DNA of 64,000 nucleotides from assembly GCF_030056735.1 (NCBI RefSeq), contig NZ_JASHKN010000013.1, positions 101,076 to 165,075 of the forward strand. Direction: 5' to 3'. Below are positions 8,821 through 19,083 of the stretch, in pieces. Positions within the stretch are counted from its first letter, which is position 1. Each line of letters starts with the position of its first letter. The notes beneath the pieces were generated by a model, which saw only the letters and a list, made by a program, of their open reading frames with translations, did no database searches and had not been told where the DNA came from. Origin of the DNA: Rhodococcus sp. IEGM 1409. GTDB taxonomy: Bacteria > Actinomycetota > Actinomycetes > Mycobacteriales > Mycobacteriaceae. The position numbers and the translations under genes were made by a program.

Positions 8821-9438
8821 ATGTCCACCGTCCGTGCTCGTGTCCCTTACCACGAGGCAGCTCGTCAACTCCTCCGCGCATCAGCGCTCGATGCCACACG
8901 CGAACTTTTGACGGAGAAGTCGTGGAGCGACATCACTATGGCTCATATTGCGGAAGCGGCGGGTATGAGCCGGCAGACGTTGTACAAGGAGTTCACGTCC
9001 CGCCAGGGGTTGGCTTCCGGATACCTCATCCGGTTCGTCGACGAGTTCCTCGAGGAAGTGGAACGCGAAGTAACGCTGCATCATTCGGATCCCCGAGGCG
9101 CGGTCTCAGCGGCCTTCCGTGCATTCTTCGACGCCGGTGCCCGGGATCCGATGGTGGTCAGTATTGTCGGTCCTCGTCCGCAACATGACCTGCTGAGCCT
9201 GGTCACCACCGACGGAACTCCGCTGCTCGAACATGCGAGCGCAAGGTTGGCCGAGATCTTCATGACCAGTTGGGCGAACGTCGACCGCATCCATGCCGAG
9301 ATGTTCGGCAGCACGATAGTGCGTCTGGCGATCAGCCACGTGACGTTGTCCTTCGGTACTCCCGATCAGATCGCCGAGAACCTGGGGGAGATGTTCGGGC
9401 CGTTCCTCGATCAGGTCATCGGCTCGGGTGCACCCTGA
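8821..9438 (+). CDS. alkU: TetR-family regulator of the alkane operon
   Basis: The 205-residue protein has an N-terminal TetR helix-turn-helix (ITMAHIAEAAGMSRQTLYKEF) and a ligand-binding C-terminal half. The ATG at 8821 gives MSTVRARVPYHEA, a normal length before the HTH; the longer frame to 8755 adds an unlikely 22 residues. It closes the alk operon 74 bases after rubB, as alkU does in R. erythropolis. Repression of alkB is presumed from position. Confidence 0.88.
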   Translation: MSTVRARVPYHEAARQLLRASALDATRELLTEKSWSDITMAHIAEAAGMSRQTLYKEFTSRQGLASGYLIRFVDEFLEEVEREVTLHHSDPRGAVSAAFRAFFDAGARDPMVVSIVGPRPQHDLLSLVTTDGTPLLEHASARLAEIFMTSWANVDRIHAEMFGSTIVRLAISHVTLSFGTPDQIAENLGEMFGPFLDQVIGSGAP

Positions 9439-9458
9439 AACGGATCCCGGAGGGAAAA

Positions 9459-9489
9459 CGAGGGCCGACCCGTGGTGGGGCGGCCCTCG
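9459..9489. terminator. Bidirectional hairpin terminator between alkU and the kshA operon
   Basis: A perfect 9-bp stem (CGAGGGCCG at 9459-9467 and its complement at 9481-9489) with a 13-base loop lies in the 58-base gap between two convergent genes. Only a weak T stretch (CTTTC) follows on the plus strand. Confidence 0.7.
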
Positions 9490-9496
9490 CTTTCAG

Positions 9497-9868
9497 TCAG
9501 CTGACTTCGGGATCACGCACCGTGATGGTGCCGTCCCTGACTGCGTCGGCGATGCTGTCGTGCAGCTTCGGGCATCCGTCCTTCAATGCCGTCGACTGAC
9601 CGGAAGCAATTGCCTCTTTGAAGGTGTGGCAACGCAGCGCCGGGTCGGAAGTCCACTGCACGCTGGTGTGTTTGTACGTGTTCTTGCGAACCAGTACGCA
9701 CGCACCGCACGCCTTGCAGTCGACTTCCTGCAGACCCGAGTCGAGGTATTCGTGCTTGTCCTCGATCGTCTGGGCCGCGATCGCCTCGAGCCGTTCCGTC
9801 TGCCCGGCAAAGTCCGGTGCCTTGGCCCAACGAGCCCACCGTGCGTCGGTTCCGATCGAGGCGCTCAC
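9497..9868 (-). CDS. Conserved hypothetical protein encoded with kshA; Cys-rich
   Basis: The 123-residue protein starts at GTG 9868, two bases after the kshA stop, so it is co-transcribed and probably translationally coupled. It has a CKACGACVLV segment near residue 50, further cysteines in ALRCHTF and DGCPKLHD, and no signal peptide or membrane segment. Four or five Cys residues suggest metal or Fe-S binding, but the pattern fits no standard ferredoxin I know. From memory, the gene next to kshA in M. tuberculosis (Rv3527) is also an uncharacterised small protein. The known KshA reductase (KshB) is unrelated in size and motifs. Function unknown. Confidence 0.75.
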   Translation of the reverse strand: MSASIGTDARWARWAKAPDFAGQTERLEAIAAQTIEDKHEYLDSGLQEVDCKACGACVLVRKNTYKHTSVQWTSDPALRCHTFKEAIASGQSTALKDGCPKLHDSIADAVRDGTITVRDPEVS

Positions 9869-9870
9869 GA

Positions 9871-11031
9871 CTAGACCTCTGCTTCCTTCTTTGCCGCTTC
9901 TGCTGCAGCGTCCTTCTCGGCCTTCTGGCGTGCGAGGTTTTCTTCGACCTCGGCGTGCCAGGCTTCGTTTGCCTTGGTGGTGTCCACCTCGAACTCGAAG
10001 CGCTGCGTCATCTTCTCGGTGACGTCGGCCTTGTCCACGTAGAACTGCTCGTACCAGCGTCGCAGCTGGTAAACGGGGCCGTCTTCTTCGCAGAGGAGGG
10101 GATTCTCGATCTTTGTCTTGTTCTTCCAGATCGCGACGTCCTGCAGGAAGCCCTCGCTGATGCCCTCGGTGAACTTGCCGGCCAGCTTGTCGGCCATCTC
10201 GTCGGAGACACCCGTCGGTTTCTTCACCGTCACGCCCCACTGCAGCACGAACGAATCCGGGCTGATCGGGTAGTGGCAATTGATGAGAACACTCTCGACC
10301 TCGTATCCGCTGTAGCTGTTCCACAGAGGATTGACCATGTACGACGGTCCGTAATACGCAGCTTCGGAGCGAAGCAGCGTGTCGCCGCCGTACTGGGAGG
10401 CCATTCCGATGTCGGGACGGCCCGTGGTGTTGAGGTACTGAGTGGCGACCTCACCTTCGAAGACGTTCTTGAAGTACGTCGGGAAGGCGTAGTGGATGTA
10501 GTAGAAGTGCGCCATGTCGACCACGTTGTCGATGATCTCGCGGCAGTTGGAACCCTCGATGACCATGGAGTTCCAAGTCCAGTCGGTCCATTCGTCGCTG
10601 TACGCGCCCTCGATACGAGGAATCACGATCTCCTCGGGCGGTGGGTTGCCCTCGGGGTCGTTCCAGACGAAGAGCTGACCGTTCTGCTCGAGGGTCGTCC
10701 ACGCACGGGTGCGTGCGAGCGGGGGCACACGGCGGGCATAAGGAATGCCGGTGCACTTGCCGTTGCCGCCCCAGCGCCAGTCGTGGAAGGGGCAGGCGAT
10801 GGAATCGCCCTTGACCTCGCCTTGTGTGAGGTCACCGCCCATGTGACGGCAGTATCCGTCGAGAACTTTGATGTCGCCCTTGCTGTCGGCGAACACCACG
10901 AGCTTCGTACCGAAAGCCTCGATCGCGTGCGGTTTGCCGTCCTTGAAGGTCTTCAGTAGACCCAGGCAGTGCCAACCGCGGGCGAAACGAGTTTGCACCG
11001 TTCCGACGTCGATCTCGCGAATCTGCGCCAT
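9871..11031 (-). CDS. kshA: 3-ketosteroid 9-alpha-monooxygenase, oxygenase subunit
   Basis: The 386-residue Rieske oxygenase has the [2Fe-2S] ligands in CRH (C61, H63) and CPFHDW (C80, H83) and the mononuclear iron motif DNVVDMAHFYYIH with H175 and H180. Length and sequence are those of KshA. It hydroxylates C9 of 4-androstene-3,17-dione or its 1,4-diene, which opens ring B of the steroid nucleus. Electrons come from KshB, not encoded here. It is divergent from hsaA, and a perfect KstR-like box lies upstream of its start. Confidence 0.96.
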   Translation of the reverse strand: MAQIREIDVGTVQTRFARGWHCLGLLKTFKDGKPHAIEAFGTKLVVFADSKGDIKVLDGYCRHMGGDLTQGEVKGDSIACPFHDWRWGGNGKCTGIPYARRVPPLARTRAWTTLEQNGQLFVWNDPEGNPPPEEIVIPRIEGAYSDEWTDWTWNSMVIEGSNCREIIDNVVDMAHFYYIHYAFPTYFKNVFEGEVATQYLNTTGRPDIGMASQYGGDTLLRSEAAYYGPSYMVNPLWNSYSGYEVESVLINCHYPISPDSFVLQWGVTVKKPTGVSDEMADKLAGKFTEGISEGFLQDVAIWKNKTKIENPLLCEEDGPVYQLRRWYEQFYVDKADVTEKMTQRFEFEVDTTKANEAWHAEVEENLARQKAEKDAAAEAAKKEAEV

Positions 11032-11060
11032 TGTGACCTCACATCCCTTCTAGCTGTTAG

Positions 11061-11074
11061 TAGAACACGTTATA
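11061..11074. promoter_or_regulatory. KstR-like operator, kshA side
   Basis: TAGAACACGTTATA fits the published KstR consensus TNNAACNNGTTNNA at all fixed positions. It lies 30 bases before the kshA start, where a repressor would block transcription. KstR is the TetR-family repressor of cholesterol catabolism and is released by cholesterol-derived CoA thioesters. Confidence 0.75.
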
Positions 11075-11163
11075 GAACTTGATCGGGTTCCGCCAGATTT
11101 TGGGGGCACTTGTTACAGCATTGCGGCCACAAACGGGACCTTTGTCAGTGTCTCGACAGAAAA

Positions 11164-11177
11164 GAGAACGTGTTCTA
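11164..11177. promoter_or_regulatory. KstR-like operator, hsaA side
   Basis: GAGAACGTGTTCTA has the AAC-N2-GTT core and fits 9 of the 10 palindrome positions outside the centre; only the first fixed T is replaced by G. It lies 50 bases before the GTG start at 11227 and would control the hsaADCB operon. It is 103 bases from the box on the kshA side. Confidence 0.7.
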
Positions 11178-11226
11178 GTCTCAAGTGTAAGTGAACCAAC
11201 CGATCGAGGAAGACGGGAGCGTCGAA

Positions 11227-14772
<3,546 letters not shown>

Positions 14773-14774
<2 letters not shown>

Positions 14775-14843
14775 GGGGCAAGCCCCCTGTGAGTGGTTAA
14801 GGAGCCCACGGACTCCTTAACCACTCACGGGGCCGGAGGCCCT
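14773..14843. terminator. Three-hairpin element between hsaB and the convergent gene
   Basis: The long central hairpin has a perfect 16-bp stem (GTGAGTGGTTAAGGAG at 14789-14804 with its complement at 14813-14828) and an 8-base loop. It is flanked by two short GC hairpins: AGGGGG/CCCCCT (14773-14788) and GGGCC/GGCCC (14830-14842). The outer hairpins reach into both stop codons. It can end transcription from both sides. Its regular GC-AT-GC build looks like a repeat family rather than a simple terminator. Confidence 0.75.
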
Positions 14844-15678
14844 ACAGCGAAAAACACGTATGACAGAAGTCGTCACCGAACGGCGTCAGCAGGATGCTAC
14901 GACGCACAATCCTGTTGGATCGTCCTGCACGCTTGACCGCCTCGATCACCGACGGCTGCACCTCGACCACCTGGTACCGGTCGGCCTCGACGGGCTCGCG
15001 TGAGAACGCCACCAAACCGAGCCGATGCAGGTTGTTCAGGTAGGCGCTGATGCGGTCCAGATGACGACATCCCGCTAGTTCTCCGATCATCGACAGACCC
15101 TCGTCGATCATTTCCGAGCCGACTCCGAACGGCCGCGCCGTGCGCACATCGACGCTCGGTTGCGCACCGGAGGTGGCCAACAGCCGAAGAATTCGAGCTT
15201 CGTCCGGTGCGATCTCGTCGAGGATCCGGTCGTAGGCCGGGTGCAGATCGTCGCGATCGGTCACGTCCGCGGAACGGTCCAGCAACCTGTCGCCGCGTAC
15301 CCGCAGCGCCGCGAGTGTGGCCTCGACGCTCTGTTTGCGATTGGTACGAGTTGCCATTGCCGCCCGCAGATTCTCCGTCCGCGAGCCGTCTCCGTTGGAG
15401 TTCTCCGCCCGACGTTCGGATTGCACGTTGGCGGATTCAGCAGCCTCTGCCGCGGCTTCCGCGGCGGCCTGAACGATCTGGCGAGTTGCTTCCTTCGCCG
15501 TTCCGAAAGCCCAACCCGTCAGCTTGATCGACGTGAGCGTCGTCGTGGCGGTCAGCCCGACAAGGCTACGGATCAGACGCTTTTCGACGGATTCGACCGG
15601 CGCGATGTCCGCAGCCCAGTCGTACGATTCCGCTTCGACGATCAGGCGATGGTCGTGCTCACTCATACTCATACTCAT
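14842..15678 (-). CDS. Abi-alpha (DUF4393)-like protein
   Basis: A protein of about 278 residues. The first half has two hydrophobic stretches and an Ala/Glu-rich probable coiled coil (about residues 55-80). The second half, with DEARILRLLATSGAQPSVDVRT, SAYLNNLHRLGLVAFS and ILLTPFGDDFCHTCF, resembles the DUF4393/Abi-alpha family: a short helical domain, a winged-helix-like 'LGL' segment and a final 'LT-FG-F-C' motif. Three ATGAGT repeats at the start give three in-frame ATGs (15678, 15672, 15666); the first overlaps the DUF445 stop. The link to phage defence is from the family name only. Confidence 0.6.
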   Translation of the reverse strand: MSMSMSEHDHRLIVEAESYDWAADIAPVESVEKRLIRSLVGLTATTTLTSIKLTGWAFGTAKEATRQIVQAAAEAAAEAAESANVQSERRAENSNGDGSRTENLRAAMATRTNRKQSVEATLAALRVRGDRLLDRSADVTDRDDLHPAYDRILDEIAPDEARILRLLATSGAQPSVDVRTARPFGVGSEMIDEGLSMIGELAGCRHLDRISAYLNNLHRLGLVAFSREPVEADRYQVVEVQPSVIEAVKRAGRSNRIVRRSILLTPFGDDFCHTCFSL

Positions 15679-16949
15679 ACTCCGAATATTGCGAGGTGCA
15701 GGAAACCGGCAAACGAGCCCAGCACGGCCCCGTGTACGAACAACAACCACTCGTCCTGTTTGACGGCTGAGCGTAGTAGTTCACTGAAATCTTCCGGTGA
15801 AAGGATGCTCATACGTTCGGTGACGAAGACGCGAATCTTCTCCGACTGGCTCTCGGCGAACTCCGCGTCCTCGAAGACCCGGGGGTACAGGTCGAGCACT
15901 TCGGTGGTGGCCAGGCCGGGCAGACGCTTGTAACTCTGCGAACCGACGGTCATCTTGACCACCGACTTAGCCCAGCCTGCCGCCTCGTCGACGGATTCGC
16001 GCAGTACCTGATCGAGCATCCGCCGCGTCCGGTCCGAACGGGGACCTTCGAGGAGTTCAGTGCCGATGTTCTCGAGCGTCACGACGTGATCGGCCAGGGT
16101 TTTTGCGTACCCGGCGATGATCTCGGTGCGTCGTTTCAGGAAAAGTCCCTGCCTCCACGGCACCCAACGGCTGGGGGTGATCGGCTCGAAGATCATCGTG
16201 ATGCCGAGGTAGTTGACGATGTACCCGATGATCACGCCACCGATGGGAAGCACCCACCACTGCGGAACCAGGTGGAGGATTCCGACGAGCACGAAGCCCA
16301 TCGGGAAGCCGAAGTAGAAGCCGAAGTTCTGCATGAACCGGAGCTCTTTGTTGCCCATCGTGCGGAAGATGTCGTTGAGCAGTTTGGGATGCGAGGAGAG
16401 GTAGCGGATCACCATCAGCTTCGCGTCGATGAACTCGTCGATGTCCTCTTCGATGCGGTCGGTGATCATTCGCACGCTGGCCGGCAGATCGTCCTCCACC
16501 TTGCGGAAGACGGCTTCCTTCACCGAGGTCGGAAGGTTGTGCCAGAGCTGAGGATTCTCGGCCGTCATGATTCTGGTGACCACGCCGCGCACTTCACTGC
16601 GCGAGATGTTCACCAAGTGCTCGGCAATGCTGTCCGGGTCCAGGACGCGGTAGAAGTCGGCGATGCTGCCGACTTTCGCGAGGGATTTGTCGACGGCGAT
16701 CGACGCCATCTTTTCCGCTCGAGAGGGGACGATGCCTTGCCAACCGAATCGGCCGTCGCTCGTGATCGCGGGGATCACCTGGACGCGTCGAGGGAGGAAC
16801 GGGAAGAGCAGTTTGAGGCCGGGCACTTTGATCCCGTGGAAGTTGATCGGAGCAAAAAGCATCAGGACGCCCGACCAATTGGTGATGTACCCGATGATTC
16901 CGGTGAACAAAGGAATGGTGATCAACTGTTCGAGCAAGTGGTCCGGCAC
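15675..16949 (-). CDS. DUF445 family membrane protein
   Basis: The 424-residue protein starts with a hydrophobic segment (IPLFTGIIGYITNW), has a central pair of membrane segments (FYFGFPMGFVLVGIL and VLPIGGVIIGYIVNYLGI) and ends in FVHGAVLGSFAGFLHLAIFGV. The repeated GYITNW/GYIVNYLG motifs are typical of DUF445 (YheB-type) proteins, whose function is not known. GAGGAGG precedes the GTG at 16949. It forms a two-gene operon with the Abi-alpha-like gene. Confidence 0.8.
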   Translation of the reverse strand: MPDHLLEQLITIPLFTGIIGYITNWSGVLMLFAPINFHGIKVPGLKLLFPFLPRRVQVIPAITSDGRFGWQGIVPSRAEKMASIAVDKSLAKVGSIADFYRVLDPDSIAEHLVNISRSEVRGVVTRIMTAENPQLWHNLPTSVKEAVFRKVEDDLPASVRMITDRIEEDIDEFIDAKLMVIRYLSSHPKLLNDIFRTMGNKELRFMQNFGFYFGFPMGFVLVGILHLVPQWWVLPIGGVIIGYIVNYLGITMIFEPITPSRWVPWRQGLFLKRRTEIIAGYAKTLADHVVTLENIGTELLEGPRSDRTRRMLDQVLRESVDEAAGWAKSVVKMTVGSQSYKRLPGLATTEVLDLYPRVFEDAEFAESQSEKIRVFVTERMSILSPEDFSELLRSAVKQDEWLLFVHGAVLGSFAGFLHLAIFGV

Positions 16950-17119
16950 CGTCGCACATCCTCCTCATATCCGAGAACCTCACGTTCGGACATGATTGCC
17001 GAAACTTCGCTCTTCGTGGGTGTCTCGTTGGCTACTGCTGCGCCTTCCCAGTTGCGTCAGCATAGAGGCCCGACAATTCGGGCTGTAGGTGGGTAGGAAG
17101 TTGATGTAACCTCGCGTAC

Positions 17120-17176
17120 ATGGTCAGTATTGCGCACAGCACGACGACGCCGGTTCTCTTCCGGCGCATCGTTTAG
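17120..17176 (+). CDS. Threonine-rich leader peptide of the ThrRS-like gene
   Basis: An 18-codon frame encodes MVSIAHSTTTPVLFRRIV and ends in TAG. Three ACG threonine codons stand in a row in its middle. It lies 103 bases before a threonyl-tRNA synthetase-like gene and is followed by a GC-rich hairpin with a T stretch. This is the layout of amino-acid attenuators: ribosome stalling at Thr codons when charged tRNA-Thr is short would favour read-through. No strong Shine-Dalgarno is seen (TGTAACCTCGCGTAC upstream). Assignment rests on position, codons and hairpins. Confidence 0.65.
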   Translation: MVSIAHSTTTPVLFRRIV

Positions 17177-17188
17177 CAACTGCTGACC
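17122..17188 (+). promoter_or_regulatory. Leader RNA hairpins overlapping the Thr leader peptide
   Basis: GGTCAG plus TTGC (17122-17133) can pair with GCAA plus CTGACC (17176-17188), closing a long stem around the leader peptide. An inner hairpin CGCCGG/CCGGCG (17148-17153 with 17161-17166, 7-base loop) starts right after the Thr codons. A ribosome stalled on the Thr codons would cover or disrupt these pairings. I could not identify by eye which segment forms the antiterminator. Confidence 0.5.
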
Positions 17189-17200
17189 GAACCCTTTCAG

Positions 17201-17227
17201 CCCCGGGAGTTATCGCCCCGGGGTTTT
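17201..17227 (+). terminator. Rho-independent terminator (attenuator) before the ThrRS-like gene
   Basis: A 7-bp stem CCCCGGG/CCCGGGG (17201-17207 and 17217-17223) with a 9-base loop is followed by TTTTCCTGTTTC. It lies after the leader peptide and 53 bases before the coding start, so it can stop transcription before the gene. Confidence 0.75.
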
Positions 17228-17279
17228 CCTGTTTCTTCGCTCCGTGTGCGTCTCCCTTCGAACGATTTGGAGAGCTCTC

Positions 17280-18497
17280 ATGAGCGTTGACCACCGCGAA
17301 CTCGGGCGCGAGCTGGAGTTTTTCGCCACCACCCCCATCGTCGGAGCCGGCCTCCCGCTCTGGTTACCGGACGGCGCGATCATCAGGAGCGAGCTCGAAA
17401 AGTTCGCCGCCGAGCAAGCCGCGCGATCCGGTTGCCGGGGTGTCTATACCCCCGTTATGGCGAAGAAAGAGTTGTACGAGAGATCTGGGCATTGGTCCAA
17501 GTTCTCGGACGACATGTTCCCCGAAATGAAGATAGGCGGAGAGTCATTTCTCCTTCGTCCGGCTAACTGTCCTCATCACGCCCAGGTATTCGCCGCTCGC
17601 GGTCGTAGTTATCGCGAGCTACCATTCCGCGTTCGTGAACTCGGCTCGATGTTCCGTAGTGAACTCTCCGGAGTTCTCAGTGGCCTGAACCGCGTCAGAC
17701 AGATCAATCTCGACGACGCACACGTCTTCTGCAGTCGCGAGCAGATTCGAGCGGAAGTGATCGTCGCGCTCGACGCGATCGAGGACTGCTACTCGACTCT
17801 GGGGATTGCCGAACGGGGGTACCGACTCTCGATCAGAGGGACAGGGCAATACCTCGGCACCGACGAGCAGTGGGCCGACGCCGAGGATCAACTTCGCGGA
17901 GCATTGAACGCGCGCTCGATCGAATATGTGGAAGCGAAGGGGGAGGCGGCGTTCTACGGTCCCAAGATCGACGTCCAAGTGCGAGACGCGCACGGCCGCG
18001 AGGAAACACTCTCGACCGTCCAACTCGACTTCAATCAACCGGAACGGTTCGAACTCGAGTACACCGCAGAAGACGGATCCAAGGCTCGCCCCGTCATGAT
18101 CCACCGAGGACTACTCGGGTCGATGGAACGCATGACCGCGCTCTTGATCGAAAGGTTCGAAGGGCGGATGCCGCCGTGGCTGGCACCCAATCAGGTGTCG
18201 ATTCTGCCCGTCGGTGACCGGCATCGGGATGCGGCCGAGCGTTTGCGAGCCGATCTCGAGGCGCGCGAGGTTCGAGCGGCGATTGCGCCTTACGGTTCGT
18301 TGGGACGTCGCATCCGCGAGGCCCGCACCCACCGGGATCCGTATATCGCGGTGATCGGGGACAACGAGGTGCACGGCGGCAGCGTCGACGTTCTGGTCCC
18401 TGCGCGAGGTGGGCGATCGGTCCTCGACGCGGGTGTGTTTGTCGCTCAGGTGGTCTCGGGCATCAAAGAGCGTGCCCTGCTTCCGGCAGGCTTCTAG
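17280..18497 (+). CDS. Short threonyl-tRNA synthetase paralogue lacking TGS and editing domains
   Basis: At 405 residues this is far shorter than housekeeping ThrRS (about 640-690). It contains only the class II catalytic core and the anticodon-binding domain. Motif 2 (FRSELSGVLSGLNRVRQ) and motif 3 (HRGLLGSMERMTALLIE) are present, and the zinc ligands of the ThrRS core are kept: C97 (RPANCPHH), H148 (DDAHVF) and H275 (VMIHRG). The anticodon domain spans about residues 300-400. Activity is therefore plausible, without post-transfer editing of Ser-tRNA-Thr. The ATG at 17280 follows GGAGAG. Possible roles are a regulated back-up enzyme, resistance to a ThrRS inhibitor, or a non-translational use of threonyl-adenylate; the sequence does not decide. 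Its last bases overlap the convergent marR gene. Confidence 0.88.
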   Translation: MSVDHRELGRELEFFATTPIVGAGLPLWLPDGAIIRSELEKFAAEQAARSGCRGVYTPVMAKKELYERSGHWSKFSDDMFPEMKIGGESFLLRPANCPHHAQVFAARGRSYRELPFRVRELGSMFRSELSGVLSGLNRVRQINLDDAHVFCSREQIRAEVIVALDAIEDCYSTLGIAERGYRLSIRGTGQYLGTDEQWADAEDQLRGALNARSIEYVEAKGEAAFYGPKIDVQVRDAHGREETLSTVQLDFNQPERFELEYTAEDGSKARPVMIHRGLLGSMERMTALLIERFEGRMPPWLAPNQVSILPVGDRHRDAAERLRADLEAREVRAAIAPYGSLGRRIREARTHRDPYIAVIGDNEVHGGSVDVLVPARGGRSVLDAGVFVAQVVSGIKERALLPAGF

Positions 18498-18940
18498 CCG
18501 ACGGGCAGCTCGTGGAGGGCGCGCACCAGCGGCGCGAGTTCGGGTGTCTTGCATGCCTCGTCGAGTGCGGCTTCGAGGGTGGCGTCGTGCGTCGGCCGGG
18601 CGCTTTCGAGAAGCTCGCGGCCGGCCGGCGTCAACTCCGTGTAGATGCCTCGACGGTCGTCGGCGCACAGGATGCGGGTCAGCAGTCCTCGATCTTCGAG
18701 TCGATTGACCAAGCGCGTCGTGGCACTACTGCTCAGTGCGGCAGCGCGAGCCAACTGGGCCATGCGCATGTGCCAGCCGTCCTGGCGGCTCAGCGCATCG
18801 AGCACGGTGTATTCGACGACGGACAGTTTGTGCTCACGCTGAAGGGCGCGTTCCAGTTCGGTGTCGAGGGCGCCATGCAGTGCTGCGAGTGTGCGCCACC
18901 CTTGCGAACGGATTTCGACGGCGTCGTCGGCGATCCCCAT
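18494..18940 (-). CDS. MarR-family transcriptional regulator
   Basis: The 148-residue protein has a winged-helix core with MRMAQLARAAALSSSATTRLVNRLEDRGLLTRILCADDRRGIYTELT, including the DRR wing turn, and flanking dimerisation helices. The start at 18940 follows AAGGAGAATCAC; the longer frame runs through intergenic DNA. It is divergent from the MFS exporter at 19084, the usual arrangement of a drug-responsive regulator and its pump. Confidence 0.9.
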   Translation of the reverse strand: MGIADDAVEIRSQGWRTLAALHGALDTELERALQREHKLSVVEYTVLDALSRQDGWHMRMAQLARAAALSSSATTRLVNRLEDRGLLTRILCADDRRGIYTELTPAGRELLESARPTHDATLEAALDEACKTPELAPLVRALHELPVG

Positions 18941-19002
18941 GTGATTCTCCTTATCCGTCTCTTGCCGCTCCAGGTTACCAGCTTGCGCATGTAGCGCGCG
19001 CG

Positions 19003-19031
19003 TGCAACTATTTATGGCGCGCCTGCAACTA
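19003..19031. promoter_or_regulatory. TGCAACTA direct repeats between marR and the MFS gene
   Basis: TGCAACTA occurs at 19003-19010 and again at 19024-19031, 21 bases (two helix turns) apart, in the 143-base divergent promoter region. It is a candidate site for the MarR protein. MarR sites are usually inverted repeats, so this assignment is tentative. Confidence 0.4.
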
Positions 19032-19083
19032 CTGCACACGCCCGCTAACGGCTTACGCGTAAATCTGTGAAAGGAACATCGAG

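Noticed and set aside
9817..10959. Long open frame on the plus strand across kshA
   Set aside because: It lies antisense to the clearly recognisable kshA; its product is low-complexity and matches no family. High GC keeps opposite frames open.
16086..17096. 336-codon plus-strand frame opposite the DUF445 gene
   Set aside because: Antisense shadow with repetitive His/Asp/Arg composition; the minus-strand frame has conserved membrane motifs.
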